64,000 nt of DNA from contig JAOCPU010000046.1 in the NCBI GenBank assembly GCA_035772785.1, positions 1-64,000 of the forward strand, read 5' to 3'. This document shows positions 23,703-35,646 of this stretch, one piece after another (the first letter of the stretch is position 1; every line of letters starts with the position of its first letter). This DNA is from Phlebiopsis flavidoalba (lineage: Eukaryota; Basidiomycota; Agaricomycetes; Polyporales; Phanerochaetaceae). The position numbers and the translations under genes were made by a program. Under the pieces are notes generated by a model. It was not told the DNA's origin and did no database searches. It saw only the letters and a program-made list of their open reading frames with translations.

Positions 23703-24531
23703 CTAGAGGACGAGACCGGCACCACCGAGGACACCAACGGCCGCAACAGCGAGTCGAGGCCGAGGACACCGTGGTAGTTGACAGCGACCGCGCTGCCGGC
23801 GTTCATGCCAGTGTTGCATGCGCGGTGCCAGCCGCTGCTGGTGCCAGAGCTGCTTCCAGATGACGAGCCGCCGGTCGCGCTGTTTCGCGGCCGAGGAGAG
23901 GATGCTTGCGAGGCTCGACGCCCGCGGAGGAGAGCGAGGATGCGCCGGAGGATGCGGCGGACGAGGCCGAGGAGAGGGCAGAGGATGGCAGAGGGAGCCG
24001 AGCGAACGAGGCCCGCGGACGACGCGGACGACGCGCTGGGGGCGGTCGCAGAGGACCATGCAGCAGAGGACGCGGCGGAGGTGGCAGAGGCTGAAAGTTG
24101 CACCGTGTCAGAACCTGGGCACCTCAGGTGGTATACAAGAAAAGGAATACGATGTACAACCTGCGCTCGGCGGCGCCGCAGATGGAGCTCTGGAGGGCAC
24201 CCAGAGCGTGCAGTCACATCTGCTGGCAGTGCCCACATTAGACTGCAAGCAGGAGGCGGGCATCAGACTGGAATTTGGTGTTGGTGCTAGACACACGCAG
24301 GGACGTGTCGGTGCTAGGTGGATACAGGGTCAGGACAGGGCGGACAGGGGCGCGGAGGTTTACTTACAGCCCACAGTTGTTGGCGGTGGCTGCTTGTGTC
24401 GTCAGGCAGCCGGCCGTGCAGCAGCGTCGAGGCGACGGGAGGAGTTGAGTGGGGGGATGGAGCTCTGGGCGCTGACGAACGCGGCCAGCCGCAAGGACGG
24501 CGAGGGAGAATCGAGACTTGGTGTTGGACAT
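23703..24531 (-). CDS. CFEM-domain protein 2, probable GPI-anchored
   Basis: The signal peptide starts MSNTKSRFSLAVL. The CFEM segment follows across frames: CTAGCLTTQAATANNCG, an intron near 24300-24374, then CxCTNTKFQSDA, ASCLQSN and LQSSICGAA. After it comes a Ser/Ala/Gly-rich stalk (SASATSAASSA, GSSSGSSSGTSSG). The C-terminus reads TGMNAGSAVAVNYHG then a hydrophobic tail ending VGVLGGAGLVL before TAG at 23703-23705, the pattern of a GPI-attachment signal with small residues before a hydrophobic end. Predicted to sit at the outer face of the plasma membrane or cell wall. Frame breaks occur between CFEM and stalk and within the stalk. A TATA box with GC-rich flank lies 123 bp upstream of the ATG. 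Confidence 0.8.
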
Positions 24532-24653
24532 CGTGAAAGGTGGGGGTGGGGGGGGTGGTGGAAAGCGTCACAAGGGGTCGTGGAGGTGGGGCAGTGGGGT
24601 CAAAGAGGCGGCGACTGGGAAAGCGTTGGGGTGTGTAGGTTGGGGATGGGGTT

Positions 24654-24668
24654 CTATATATGCGGCGC
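24654..24668 (-). promoter_or_regulatory. TATA box of CFEM2
   Basis: Minus-strand GCGCCGCATATATAG, 123 bp upstream of the CFEM2 start codon. The identical 15-mer occurs at 42158-42172, upstream of an array membrane-protein gene on the same strand. Confidence 0.6.
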
Positions 24669-27636
24669 GGGCGCGGCGACTGGGGGTTCAAGCAAAGAAG
24701 ATAGAGTCAAGACAGCCTTCGCGTGCGCGCGCCTGTGGCTGAATTGGGGTACCAGACCAAATGCGGCAAGGTGCCCCATGCGCGATCGACGTCACATATT
24801 TACGGGCCTAGCCGCGCCTCTCAATCTGCCCTCGCCGCCGTGCCTCGTTTGTTAATTGCGACGGGTGCACAGACCACCTACGCCCGCCATCCCGCCGCCA
24901 CGCGTACCTTGCATCGCCGTTGCGCCCGGCGAGCAGCGTGCAGGCGGCTGGGGACACGGAAGACGGTACTCTGAGAGCGCGAGAAACAAAAAACAAAGTG
25001 ATGAGAATGCGGGCGTCACAAAGATGGTAACATTCACCTGTTTGATGCGACTAGAACAGGCCGGCCAACATGACGGTCCAGTCAGCTGTCCACGCCCGGC
25101 CTGAACCAACATCACCAGCAACCGTGATGGAATTCAGTCTGCCCCGCTCGATGGGCCATATTCGACCTCCGCAGACGCACCACCTCCTCCTGATCACGGG
25201 GCGGAAAAATGCGCAGGTTTGCACGCGTACGAGGTTTTTTCTTTTTTTGATGGCATATGAAATGGACCGCCATTCGAATTGGTCGCCGGGTCCTTCGATT
25301 ACGCGTGCAACTCGCTCGGTGCGTTTACGAACCCAGTGTTTATTCGCGCATCATGTGCACAGACAAAAAGCTCCTGATTCACTCGCGTTAGGCCGAAATG
25401 AACGGGGACGATCTGAGGACAAGAAAAACATTGCGCCCCACGCGTCGTCGGCTTGTCCAAGTCGCGGCAGGAACGTCACGCGTTTTGGCAGGCAGTTCCA
25501 CAAGGATGCGCCGACGCGTGGTGGGATGCCGTCTGCCAAAACGGCCTTTTGCGGGCACAGACAACCCAACAGCCCTGGGACTTGTCGATGCGACATGGAC
25601 GTATTTAGCGAGGACGGCGATTAGGACCCGTACGGAGGTATCGCCTGTGCAGGCCCCGAGGCCCAGACAAATGGTTCGCGGAAGGCACTTGGCAATAGCG
25701 TTAACGAGATCTCGTACGACGTCCAACCTTCGTGAAGGTGCACTGTCACATCTTTGCTTTGGCGTTTGTCTCCCAGTGGGCCAACATGCGACATACCCGG
25801 GATTACGGAACAGAATTTAGGCATATACTGAATGTTTTCACTACCTATCAGGTCGGGCCACGGATGCAGCCCCGACCATCCACCCCACTCTACCTGAGCG
25901 GGATCGCTCTCAAAGATCCCCACATTCCAGACCCCACGCCCCCTACCTAGTAGTGAAACGAGAGATGGGTGTCGGATGAGGCGCGCCGGGGACCCGGCGA
26001 AGACCGCGTATAATACCGACCCCGCTCGCACTCTACAGGCTTATGCGGGACAACAAAAAAAATACACGGTCGATACAAGTGCGGTATCAGTGCCCGGAAC
26101 ACTGCGAAAATACGCCCGCTACATGACACTGAGGTTCCACGGCAAATCTCACGTGCTATGCAGACGGGCAGTTATCTCGCCAACGAGCTTCGTATAGTAG
26201 GTGTATGGGCCACCGCGTGGAACTGAAGACGATACCTGGGGCCTCGTCGATCGGAGGCATCAAAGCTGCACGTCAATCGGGGTTACCAGGCGGGGCCTCC
26301 CGGTACCAGTGTCAGATTGAGTCGGAGTGTGCAACGTTGGCCGGTTGGAAAGGCTTAGAGCCATAGGACTTCTTTCCAATACCCCGTAGCTAGGATCGTC
26401 TTCGGCAACGCGAGGTAGTTTCCGGTCTGGTGGCGTACGTGTGATCGCGCCATTAAGGCCGCGCGAAGTTTTTCATTATATCCACATGCCACCGAAACGC
26501 TCGCGTTTTTTTGTCGAACGCGCAAGACGAGTCGTTGTTTATAGCGTCAATCGCGCCTGTTCTCACGCGTCATCACTATGTGGGAAGGCATCACCGACAA
26601 AGTATGCAGGGCCTTGCCTTGTCCAATTTCCGACTGGATCGTCCGTGATCTGACTTCCAGCTCTTAGTTATGTCAGAGACATAATTTCCGCAATTACGTG
26701 CTCTTGAAATATTTGGTTAAAATAATGGCATGTTATACTTGCAATCCCCATGGACACAGAGCTTTTGCTGTGTATAGGTTTTACTCAAACAACGTACCAC
26801 CATATGAGATGATGTACATTCCCTGCTTTTGGCGAAATGTTTCGCCATGCCTCGGCGCGAACGTGGAACATCATAGCGGGCTTTTCGCTCCGAGCAGCAG
26901 CGCGACAGACTTAGACAACGCACATACGGAGGAGCGTGGACACTAATCCCCCAAGGGTCTTAGTTAGCAAATAGTATAATGATACATGAAGTTATGTAGA
27001 TATTTCCTTGATTCTTAGGCTCATATGTCGCCACAGACCACTCGTTTTGTGCATGGGGATCGGCGGTGCCCCAAAAGTTTGACTGCGCCAATCAAACTCA
27101 AGTGCGGGTCGCCATTCCTCGCTTTTGCACATTGACCAATAGAAACCAACATGCTGCTCTTCATCTTTCCTGGGACTGGTTTCACCACTCTGCTCAATCG
27201 TATTATTCGTCATTTAACGCCAATGTATGACGGTCGCCGTGGTGAAGTCCCCTGATGACCCGTCACTCTACACGACGCCGCCCCTTCTCCGCGAGACCGA
27301 GGCACGTTATGCCCCGCAAACTCAGCACAGACCCCCGCACATAGATCTGCCACGACGATACCACGAGCCCGGCTGCTCCGTATTGCCTGACTTCTGCCCA
27401 TCTATGAGCGAAAACGAGGTTAACGAGCACGCATGGAGAGCGCAAATCGACGCCTTCTTGGGGGGCTGGGACGGCATTTCGGTTGACAGGGGAAATATCA
27501 AGGAGAGTGTGCTGAAAGTGCAACGGTACGTTGTTGGGGGTGGGACTTGTAAACTTGTGCAGCGCTACTGACTATATGCGCTAGGAAAAAAGCATACAGC
27601 GCAACCGCTTCACCGAGATCACGTTCGAAGGACGTC
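24669..27636. other. Long stretch without confident gene
   Basis: No recognised domain from 24.7 to 27.2 kb; frames at 25070-25726 are unbiased and probably chance. 27227-27571 (plus) could be a first exon, ending in a GTACGTTG donor with a TGCGCTAG acceptor near 27582, followed by the F-box-like gene. The product of that exon (…AFLGGWDG…) is not recognisable, and it may belong to a separate gene. Confidence 0.4.
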
Positions 27637-29051
27637 TTGCGGCAGGTCCTAGATAGCTCTCCGACCACCTATCGCCCTCCGTTTGGGGCTTCTGGGCTAC
27701 CTGCCGAAGTCGTTCGACCACATCGTAGAATGCATCCTACCGTCTTTAAGCGTCGAGCGCCGACCACAAGCTCAAACCCATTCTCTTCGAGGCTCTCGCT
27801 CGTCTGCAAACGCTGGTCGTTTTATGTTCGGCCTTTCCTCTTTCACCGTGATCATTCTGGTCAGGCCGTCAGACCCTTACTTCCTATCCACAATCCTCGA
27901 CTCCCCTCACTTCTGGCTGGCTGAAGACGACATCATATACACTATGCACATTCAAACAAGTCGGCAGTCTCTCCAACCCAGAGTCCTCCCAATCGCTCTC
28001 AGTCGGCACCCTTCCATCCCTCCGTCGCATCTCGTATGCGTACCAGAACCGCATGGGCGGCAGCGGTACCATCGTCCCTATCGCCCTGCGTACAGTGTGG
28101 GGGCACGCAAGCTGCACCTGACGAGTCTGCAGCTCGAGACGTACCGCTTCCACTCGGCCTCAGCGCTGCTGCGCATGCTTGGGGCACTGCAAAGTCTGCG
28201 AGGACGTGCAATTGTATCGTGTATCGTGGGCTGTGGCGGCTGCGGGGGGATGCTGTCCTGCAGTGTCGCGCAAGGGACTTTGCCTCCATCAGACGGGCAA
28301 TCTACCATCTGTGTGTGGGCCGAAGTGCACAGAGAGGTGGCCGTTTTGCGTGGAGTTTGCTGCTGCGGGGATGCGGCACGCGTTTAGGTTTTTGAGGCGA
28401 GGTGAGACGGCCGCCGTGATACCGTCGGATGTTGTCGCGGCTGTGGAAGTGTGCAAGATGTTTGACGACAAAGAAAATTACGGTACTGCTGTCTTCCAGA
28501 AACAAAAATGAAGATGATATATCCAAAGGTCTGTTTTACATGCTTAAAAGCTCCCGCTATCTGCTCGTGTATGTCTGACGCTGTGTATTCTAGACGCATA
28601 TACCTTCTGCTTCCGCAAACACCTGGGGAGATGGCAGCGACCCTGTACCATACGCACCACGAACTCGCCTTTGTCTGCAGCCCTGCCCCATCTTCTTCAT
28701 CGCTCTCAGCCACGCGTACCCTCCACACCGCCTGCTGATTTCCGCCGCTCCCGACACCTCTCCTGCACAACTCTCCGCCGTCTCTCTTGGACCGCCCTCG
28801 ACGCTTGCCTACTTCCTACACGCTGTGCGGTGACAGTTCTCCTCGACGCGTCTCTCGCTACTGAAGACGTCGAAGCGTTTAGGTCGGAGTTGCCACGACT
28901 GCTCCCGCGCACCGCAGTGGAAATCAAACATGGGACGAATCTCGAGCCCAAGCTGTTCGCTCGGGACGCGCGGGTCAGCGATGTCAGCGATGTGTTCGCG
29001 GTCGATCCGGAAGACGCGGAGTTCACAGCCCCGAAGTATGTTCGGCTCTGA
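27637..29051 (+). CDS. F-box/LRR-like protein (copy FB2)
   Basis: The F-box-like segment reads LPKSFDHIVECIL / LPAEVV in alternating frames near 27690-27740, followed by LACKRWSFYVRPFLFHR, the usual continuation in agaricomycete F-box-like proteins. Then come FLSTILDSPHFWL, LRRISYAYQNRMGGSG, VWGARKLHLTSLQLETY and VQLYRVSW. The segment VCKMFDDKENYGTAVFQKQK precedes a stop at 28509-28511. A further open stretch (AVTVLLDASLATEDVEAF, 28830-29051) has the character of an LRR-like C-terminal part and may be a final exon, or a separate gene. Paralogous to the minus-strand gene at 10.4-11.3 kb. Likely an SCF adaptor by family; substrate unknown. Confidence 0.55.
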
Positions 29052-29366
29052 GTCTGGAGTGTATGCGCGAGATTCGCTCGTTGGTCGCCCTTGTACGTTG
29101 CGCTGTAGCATTCTCGAATGCTGAGCTGGTTGATTGATTGGCGTGTCGTCGACACTGCCGTATCGTAGACCCTAGAATCCCGCGAAGTCCCTGTGATGTG
29201 GCCCTGTTCTCAGGCGTAGCCGTTCGCCTCAATAAATCTCTCACGGAACGCCGGTACGGCCACAAGGATGTCGCGAGGCCATTACTCCGTCGCTCTGGAT
29301 TATCCTCAGTATATAACTATTCGACGAGAAAAGAAAATATCTAAACGGACCCGAGAATCAAGACAA

Positions 29367-29436
29367 TCGCCAAAAGTACAAATACACGAGCACGTGAAAC
29401 CACGTCGCCAAAAGTACAAATACACGAGCACGTGAA
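29367..29436. repeat. 38-bp direct repeat, two copies
   Basis: A unit beginning TCGCCAAAAGTACAAATACA recurs with exact 38-bp period; the second copy is about 31 bp long. Each copy contains the palindrome CACGTG. It lies between FB2 (plus) and M1 (minus), so it is in the shared 3' flank rather than a promoter. Confidence 0.9.
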
Positions 29437-29539
29437 CCAAGAGCCACCTTCTCAGCCGGCCACCATTCGCACAGCAAGGGGACGCAATAATTTAAAGAAG
29501 ACTTGTTAATATCTAGCACAACACCTCCTCGCAGCAGAG

Positions 29540-30921
29540 TTACGGCGTGTAGGCGGGCGCTGGCTCAGCAGAAAATATTGTCTCGCGCAGCTCTCGGACT
29601 TTGAAAACGTATCTGCTGTACAGCGTCCTGCAAACTCGACACGTCGGGCGGTGGGAGCGAATTGGTACTTGGCAAGCCCTCCGGTCGATGCCCGCGGCTT
29701 GTCATGTTTAGTGGAGCTTTATGTTCGACCCGCGGAACATCGATCACTGCGAGGTCGGATATAGGAGATTGTTGTCCAACAGTGGCCGCGTCTGTGTGAA
29801 CACCATCCGCAATGGTCCACACACGAGGTTGAGAATTGGCTGGTGATAGCGAGCGGGTGCGACGTGTCGCTAGCCCGGTGGGGGATGTAGGTGTGCAGAG
29901 GAGAGAAGGGAAGTGGTGTAACAAGCCTGTGACCGATGTGCTCCGTTTCAAGATGATCATTTTCGCAGTCTGGACGTGATGATTGTTGTTTTAGTAGAGT
30001 CTGCTTTGCGCTTCGCTTGCGCATGAACCAAAATATTGACGTCAGAAGTATGGTCAAGATGGCCGTACCACCGATGGCACCCCCTACGAGGACTCCGATT
30101 TTTCTTGACCTGGGTTCAGGACTGGTAGGTTGGCTCTCCATACCAATAATACTCGGGGCCGCAGAGGCTACTCTGTGGGAGGCTTGGATACCGTCACTTC
30201 CGGAGCTACTCGTCGCCTGAGCGCTGACGGTGGTTTGAGTATCAGGCGCGTTGGAATATTTATTAGCTGTGAGACACACATTTTGCGTAAGTAGCTATAC
30301 ATATTGACCAACGTTCCAGCAGCTTACATGGACCAATTATACTGGGACAAACTGCATTTATAACGGAGACGAACGCGTCGTCCGAGGTACACCGAGTGTC
30401 GACGCAAGCCATCATGGACAAGTAAAACGCTGAGGAGTTGCACAACACGAGGGGGCCGCCGCCCGGTGATCTGAGCCGTTCGTCAGCATTACGGTAATAA
30501 TATTAGCCGCAGTACTGGGACACCACAGGATACAGCTATATTGCTCTTCAATATCAACGAGGCAGCTATAGGTGCATTCCTCGTCATCGGGTGCCGCAGA
30601 TGGCCTTAGGGTGGCAACGACAGATGCTGTTGCCGGCTCTGTAACAGCAATTGTAGAAACAAGTCTACTAGTCTTTGCAAGACTGGATGCTCTCGTATGT
30701 GTAGAACTTGATGTAGAGAGGGCGGTCGGCCTGGTCGCGGAGGAGGGTACGGAAAGCTTTGAGCGGGTGACGTGTGTAGTAGTCTTGTGCGTCGCACTAA
30801 CGCAAATTGTAGAGGTGGTAAGAATGGTTTCTGTGATACTGGTTGTTATATGACGGTGAGCATCTATGGATGAGATCACATCGTCGCGTCTGCCGCGAAG
30901 CAAGCGTGTGCACATTTGCAA
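29540..30921 (-). CDS. Array membrane protein M1, CFEM-like ectodomain
   Basis: A predicted type-I surface protein. The N-terminal part is Ser/Thr-rich (TTSITETILTTSTI, SATRPTALSTSSSTHT), then DDEECTYSCLVDIEEQYSC, an intron, and CNSSAFYLSMMACVDTRC with a later AVC: C-x3-C and C-x4-C pairs spaced as in CFEM domains. A second Ser-rich stalk is followed by the helix IGVLVGGAIGGTAILTILLT and the basic stop-transfer MRKRSAK. The cytoplasmic part contains PPPDVSSLQDAVQQI and ends KVRELRETIFSAEPAPAYTP at TAA 29540-29542. Frame breaks occur in the cytoplasmic part. The start is uncertain; the signal peptide probably lies on an exon near 30921. No family name is known to me. Layout resembles wall sensors, but function is inference. 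Confidence 0.65.
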
Positions 30922-32122
30922 AGACGGTATGAGCCCTGGAGATTAATAGAGAAAATTCAAAGGGAAAGCGCAAAAATGTGAAGAAGGTAATGAGCCGTAG
31001 TGCGTACTTGTTACACCTTGCAGCTAGCCAACTTTATCAATACCTTGTCTTGAAATCTATCCAAAGAAGCGGAGTTTTCCTGCGGGCGCCGGAAGGGGTC
31101 GGGAATGTGCAATTGAAGTGTTGGCCGAGCTCAGTGTCGGGGTGGGGTCCATCATAAGGATTGAAGCATGGTGAGACACTAACTCTCCAGCCTCTCAGAG
31201 AACTAGGTGAGCAGTGGTGTGAATTATGACTACATTTGCGAGAAATATCTAAGTGAGATGGTTGCTGACAAACGATGAATCGAATTTACGGTACCGCTGT
31301 TCGTTGCGACTGTATGGGATATCCGTCCATAAAGCGGACATCATGGACCATAAACTCAGCAGATTATGGGCACGATGATCCATAGTGAAGCGGTGTGATA
31401 TGTCTTTGTTCTGTGTGGATAAACATCATAGTTTTCAGCAAATACCGGAAAGATGGTCGATGAAAAGACTTTCCTGACTCAGGCATCACAGAGGAAAATC
31501 ATATTCTTGGGTATATAGAGCGTAGTCACCCTACAACGATGTTAGCGACCCATTGCCTAGGATATCAGTTCCAGTGCTTACTTACCACAAGTTTTCGTGA
31601 GCGTCGTGAGAGGATACTAGCATGGGGCACAGGAATAAACGCACATTCTCTCATCATTTTGATATTTTGTTAGTGTCATAATGTTAATATTTTGGCCCGT
31701 ATATCCCGCGGCTTGCGAACCGAACGTTTCAAAATGTCAAGGGAGGAACCTGCAGCCTTGAACCTGCTAGAGTCCGAGTCGCCGCTGCGGTCACGCGTGA
31801 CATTTCGGTCACATCTGTGAAGGGTTAGGCGTCACGTCTCAGAGCGTGACAAGCCACGCGTTCATCTTGGTCCTGTACCTGTGACGAGCAAAAGAATACA
31901 GAGTACAACTGAGCAGATATGAGGATCGCATGTAAGTTTTACGGTTCACTCTTGAGCCCCCTTGACTCCTGAGCAACTGCTAACCATAGGCTTGCATTGG
32001 TCTCGCAGAGTCATACCGTACAGTCAGCTTGAACACACATTCACAATATTTCATGGAGTGTAACCATTTTATGAAGCAATTCAATCACCATCTTCACATT
32101 ACCTGGCCATAAGCTCGCGCTG
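30922..32122. other. Intergenic, head-to-head region of M1 and M2
   Basis: No coding signal. It should contain both promoters, as M1 runs left and M2 right. A perfect 12-bp palindrome GTCACGCGTGAC sits at 31790-31801 within a cluster of GTCAC/GTGAC words (31780-31860). Confidence 0.5.
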
Positions 32123-33771
32123 TTGCAGCGTTTCCAGAACTCTTGCGGTCTGTATGCCTATGCCATTCTAGGACTCTCTTCTTGCGATAGTGGTCTCTGC
32201 ACAGAACAGGGCAAGAACGCGACCCGGAAGGAAGCGAGACAAGGATATGAGGATGACAGGCTGTGTGGACCATCTCTGCATATTGCATGGACAAGTGCCT
32301 TCCGAGACCCAAATCTGTGACGTACGTTGGAAATTTGGCGAAAGCTGTGAGTCGTTATGTTCCAATTTCCTGACATCCCCGTAAATTGTCTCTTGAAACA
32401 TCCATATCATCTCATTTAGACAACATTGACATCAGTACTCACATCCATCTCATTCAGAGTACAGTCAATGCCGGCATGCGCTCATGCAACACTGTCAACG
32501 AGAAATCACGTGTCGGCAGTGCATAGAGTCAATGCCTCTGAAATATAGGTACACTGTTGCAATCAACGTTAAAAGATGGGTCGCACCACCGCATACACAA
32601 CATCTACATGTTGCTCGCAAATGTCGAGTGCTTCACCACTTAAGCGGAGACGCCTGTCAAGACTAAGGATTTGAGGCCCGGCATGTCACACTTTCTCCTG
32701 TCTACTTTTCTTTACCCTGACGACACAAACGACGACCTATTTGTCCTTCACCGCACAGTGATCATCCAGACCAGTCAGACTACACGACCAGGCATGTTCG
32801 GCGACGACACACACCATACAAGTATGCACAAGACCAAGGCTTCAACCGCCCTCATTATCACCATTTCATCCGGTTTGCACTACTGTGAACCTTTCGATAC
32901 CAACCCTCCTTTTCCTACGATGGCGCATTTTGCTTCCGTGCCAACATACTGAAAGCCAACAAGTTCAGAAGTCTGGCAGTATGTGTCGTTAATTGTACCC
33001 AATGCATAGAAAGATTTTCGTGCTAAGCGAGTAGTAGGTCGAAGACCAACACTCAGCGAGCCACAAAGCACGTTAAACACTTCGCCGTCGCAAGGCAGCT
33101 CACCTCCCTCAGCAGTGTCACACACGCCTTTCCCCCTCCCGACGACTACGATGCAGTCGTCGCAGCATACAAGTCCCGGACCAATGACCAGCTCCCTAAC
33201 TGATCACAGCAACGACCGTCTACGTCTACCAGTATCACGACGGTGCACACGAGCTTACAGACATTTGTTTCAAGTGTGTAGCGCTCAACACCATGAAGCC
33301 TCACGGATTGCAGGCGGTGCGGCAGGCGGCTCTGCGTTCTTCATCCTTTTAATCACATCCTGGTGTAGTTTGGCGCATCAAATGGATAGGACGACATCTT
33401 TCTCCCTTCCGAATTGGTCGCTCCCAAGCATCAAGTGCAGCAGCGGCTGTCCAGGTTCCATCTCCCGTTTTCATCTCACGCAGATGGCAATACAAGTACG
33501 CCAGATACCGACCTCCGCGATAGCCCTAAAACTGCAACTGGCGAAGGGTACAGTGCCTCTTTCTGCTGCCCTGCCCCAAACGATCTTGCGCTTGGAGCAT
33601 GACATTGCTTCTCTGAAAGGGCAGATGGAACAGCTCTCCCGGGAACAATCACGGTCGACCATCACTGGGCCCATGTTGGAGATATCCAGGAGTATGGCCC
33701 ATATGCAGACGGAGATAGACGAGTTGAGAGCCGCAGGCGGGATAGAAATGCTTCCTGGTTACTCATCGTAA
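32123..33771 (+). CDS. Array membrane protein M2 (only plus-strand copy)
   Basis: The 3' part is clear: the helix RIAGGAAGGSAFFILLITSW near 33310-33365, a cytoplasmic coiled coil with LRLEHDIASLKGQMEQLS, then ISRSMAHMQTEIDELRAAGG and the tail IEMLPGYSS before TAA 33769-33771. Upstream, 32123-32300 gives a Cys-bearing segment (NSCGLYAYAILGLSSC) and 32671-33250 Thr/Ser-rich frames, consistent with ectodomain and stalk, but exon joins are not resolved. It shares coil and tail with M5, M6 and M7. The opposite orientation to its paralogues suggests an inversion or an inverted duplication. Confidence 0.6.
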
Positions 33772-34397
33772 GATAGATCGCTTTACGGTATGTGGTGACG
33801 TTATGGTATTAAGTTGTCCTTGTACTGAGGTCCCTGCGTCCTAGCCTCTCGCGTCATAGTCATGGAGCCCTAAATACTGAAAGTCAAGGGCAGCCCATCG
33901 TTTATGCATCGGACTTCGGATCAAAGATTACTAATCTTTTTACCGTTCGAGGCCACTCGACTACGTGTAAAAGGTTGAAATGTCCAAGTGTAGTACAAAT
34001 TTGAATAACGTGCCATCGCTACAAAATGGAATGTCCAGCTCAAGCTTCGATGTAAAATCGTGTCGTATGAATACCATTGCGCGCTTTGTATTGTACGGGT
34101 CTTTCGCAATCAAGGCATGTAGGCAGGCAGCGGGCGTGGGTCCGACTGTCGCCCCGGAGCTCTTGGACATTGCATGTAGCTGTAAGCATCGCTTCGTGCA
34201 GAGACGAAACGTCAGCCTGGCGGACGAAAGTTGAATCGGGGGGTAGAGGACCAGTGAAAACTGTCGTAGGGTGGTCGCGGTAGACGGCAGAGTTGGGCGT
34301 ATGGAGGCGGGATCGACTGGAGATTTAGACTCGAGCGGACTTGAACGATCGATCTCGTGGGGAGAATGGAGCTCCTACTGTCGCCAAATCTGTTCGT
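33772..34397. other. Convergent 3' flank of M2 and M3
   Basis: M2 ends at 33771 and M3 runs towards it from the right. The minus strand reads a segment RQADVSSLHEAM near 34180-34215, similar to PPDVSSLQDAV in M1, so the M3 cytoplasmic part probably extends into this interval. No LPGYxP-type end was found. Confidence 0.45.
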
Positions 34398-35646
34398 TTA
34401 CGCCATACAGAGAATGCTCAGAGGTCGTATCTGCATAGAATGAAGAGAGCGATGGAGGTGGGTATTGTGAATTTGCGCTGGCGCGACGCAGGAGATGCGT
34501 TTGGGATGCAGAGAAGGGCGACTCATTTCAAAAAGCGGCGTGGAGGGATGGTCAAACTCCTTCCCTCCCTCCTCCGGCTCGTTTGCGTCCTGTGTCTCAG
34601 AGTATTGGCCCGTTTCCGGTAGGTCAGGTAGAGAGCAGGTTCTTGTCCTTCTTGCGCGCAAGACAGATGATTGCGAGAAGATTTTACAACGAATAGGACA
34701 ATCCCACCAACTGCGCCTCGGCAATGAGACCTATTTCTTCTCGCGACTTCAGCCCAGTCTGAGACGGCTGTTGATCCGCACGACGACAAGACTAGGGGGT
34801 GGGCGAGGCGCTCATAGTAGGGGTCCCAGGAAGAGGAGTATCGTTGGACACGGTTTCGCCCAAAAAGATAGGTAGCGGCAAAGGCGGTGCTAGATGAAGC
34901 TGAGAACCACAAAGATGACGAAGAAATCGGGCTCGCGGAGTCTAGTACAGAACCTCGTGTTAGCTTACGTTTGACGAGACAGCTGTAAGTAACAGTGTAC
35001 GCACTTGTACTGGCGGTATTTGGGCACGAGGGCCCCAATCAAAGAGACTACCGCAGCGTCAGATCCACATTGAGTGTTGACGCACGCGAGTGTGGATGCA
35101 TAGAAGGACGATATGTCGCAACATGACGCGCTGTTGGGGTCAGAGCTGAAAATGGTCAAAAATCAACAAAATGTCCTAATGTCTGTTGCAAAAAATTACG
35201 AAAGTCTTACATTGAGCAATTGTACTGTCCTTCAGTCTGCGAAATACAACTGTTTGCACATTGATCATTGTCGAAGGCCGCCGAAGGTGTCGGTGATGGT
35301 ACCTGTGTGGGGGACGTAGACCAGGAGGTGTCAGGCGCGCGCCAGTATCTGTCGCACTCGTGGTGGGCGAGCGGCTCTGCTGACGTTGAGACCATCGCTG
35401 CGGTGCCCATTTGCGTCAATGTTGAAAGAGGGTCATTGCAAGTTGCGACGTGGATACGATAATCGTGCTAGTGCTTGTGACTTGCACCCAGGAGCTCGAC
35501 GTTGCGGTGACATGGACCGTCGAGGTTGTGGTGGTGTCTACTGCTGCCAGTATACGGCCTGGTTGGTCGGGATGTCCAACATCAAATCTGTTTAAGGAGT
35601 GTAGGTGCATGATTGAATGAGCGACTAGAGAGAGGAAGGGACACAC
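34398..35646 (-). CDS. Array membrane protein M3, CFEM-like ectodomain
   Basis: The 5' end gives MCPFLSLVAHSIMHLHSL, then ILAAVDTTTTSTVHVTATSS and a Thr/Ser-rich stretch, matching the layout of M1. The ectodomain has FDNDQCANSCISQTEGQYNC, a short GTAAGA...TTTCAG intron, then CCDISSFYASTLACVNTQC and GSDAAVVSLIGAL. The C-x3-C / C-x4-C pattern and spacing are CFEM-like and align with M1 residue by residue around ACV[D/N]TxC. The membrane segment near 34670-34740 reads, across a frame break, GLIAGA..VGGIVLFV and LLAIICLARKKDKN. The cytoplasmic tail is only partly resolved and a typical end motif was not found, so this copy may be truncated or decayed. Confidence 0.6.

Noticed and set aside
23818..24855. 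Long plus-strand open frame (345 codons)
   Set aside because: It is antisense to the CFEM2 gene and caused by GC-rich codons on the other strand; it has no motif and extreme Arg/Gly composition.
26830..26847. Perfect short palindrome TGGCGAAATGTTTCGCCA
   Set aside because: An 8-bp stem with a 2-base loop in an intergenic region is expected by chance in 64 kb and has no supporting context.
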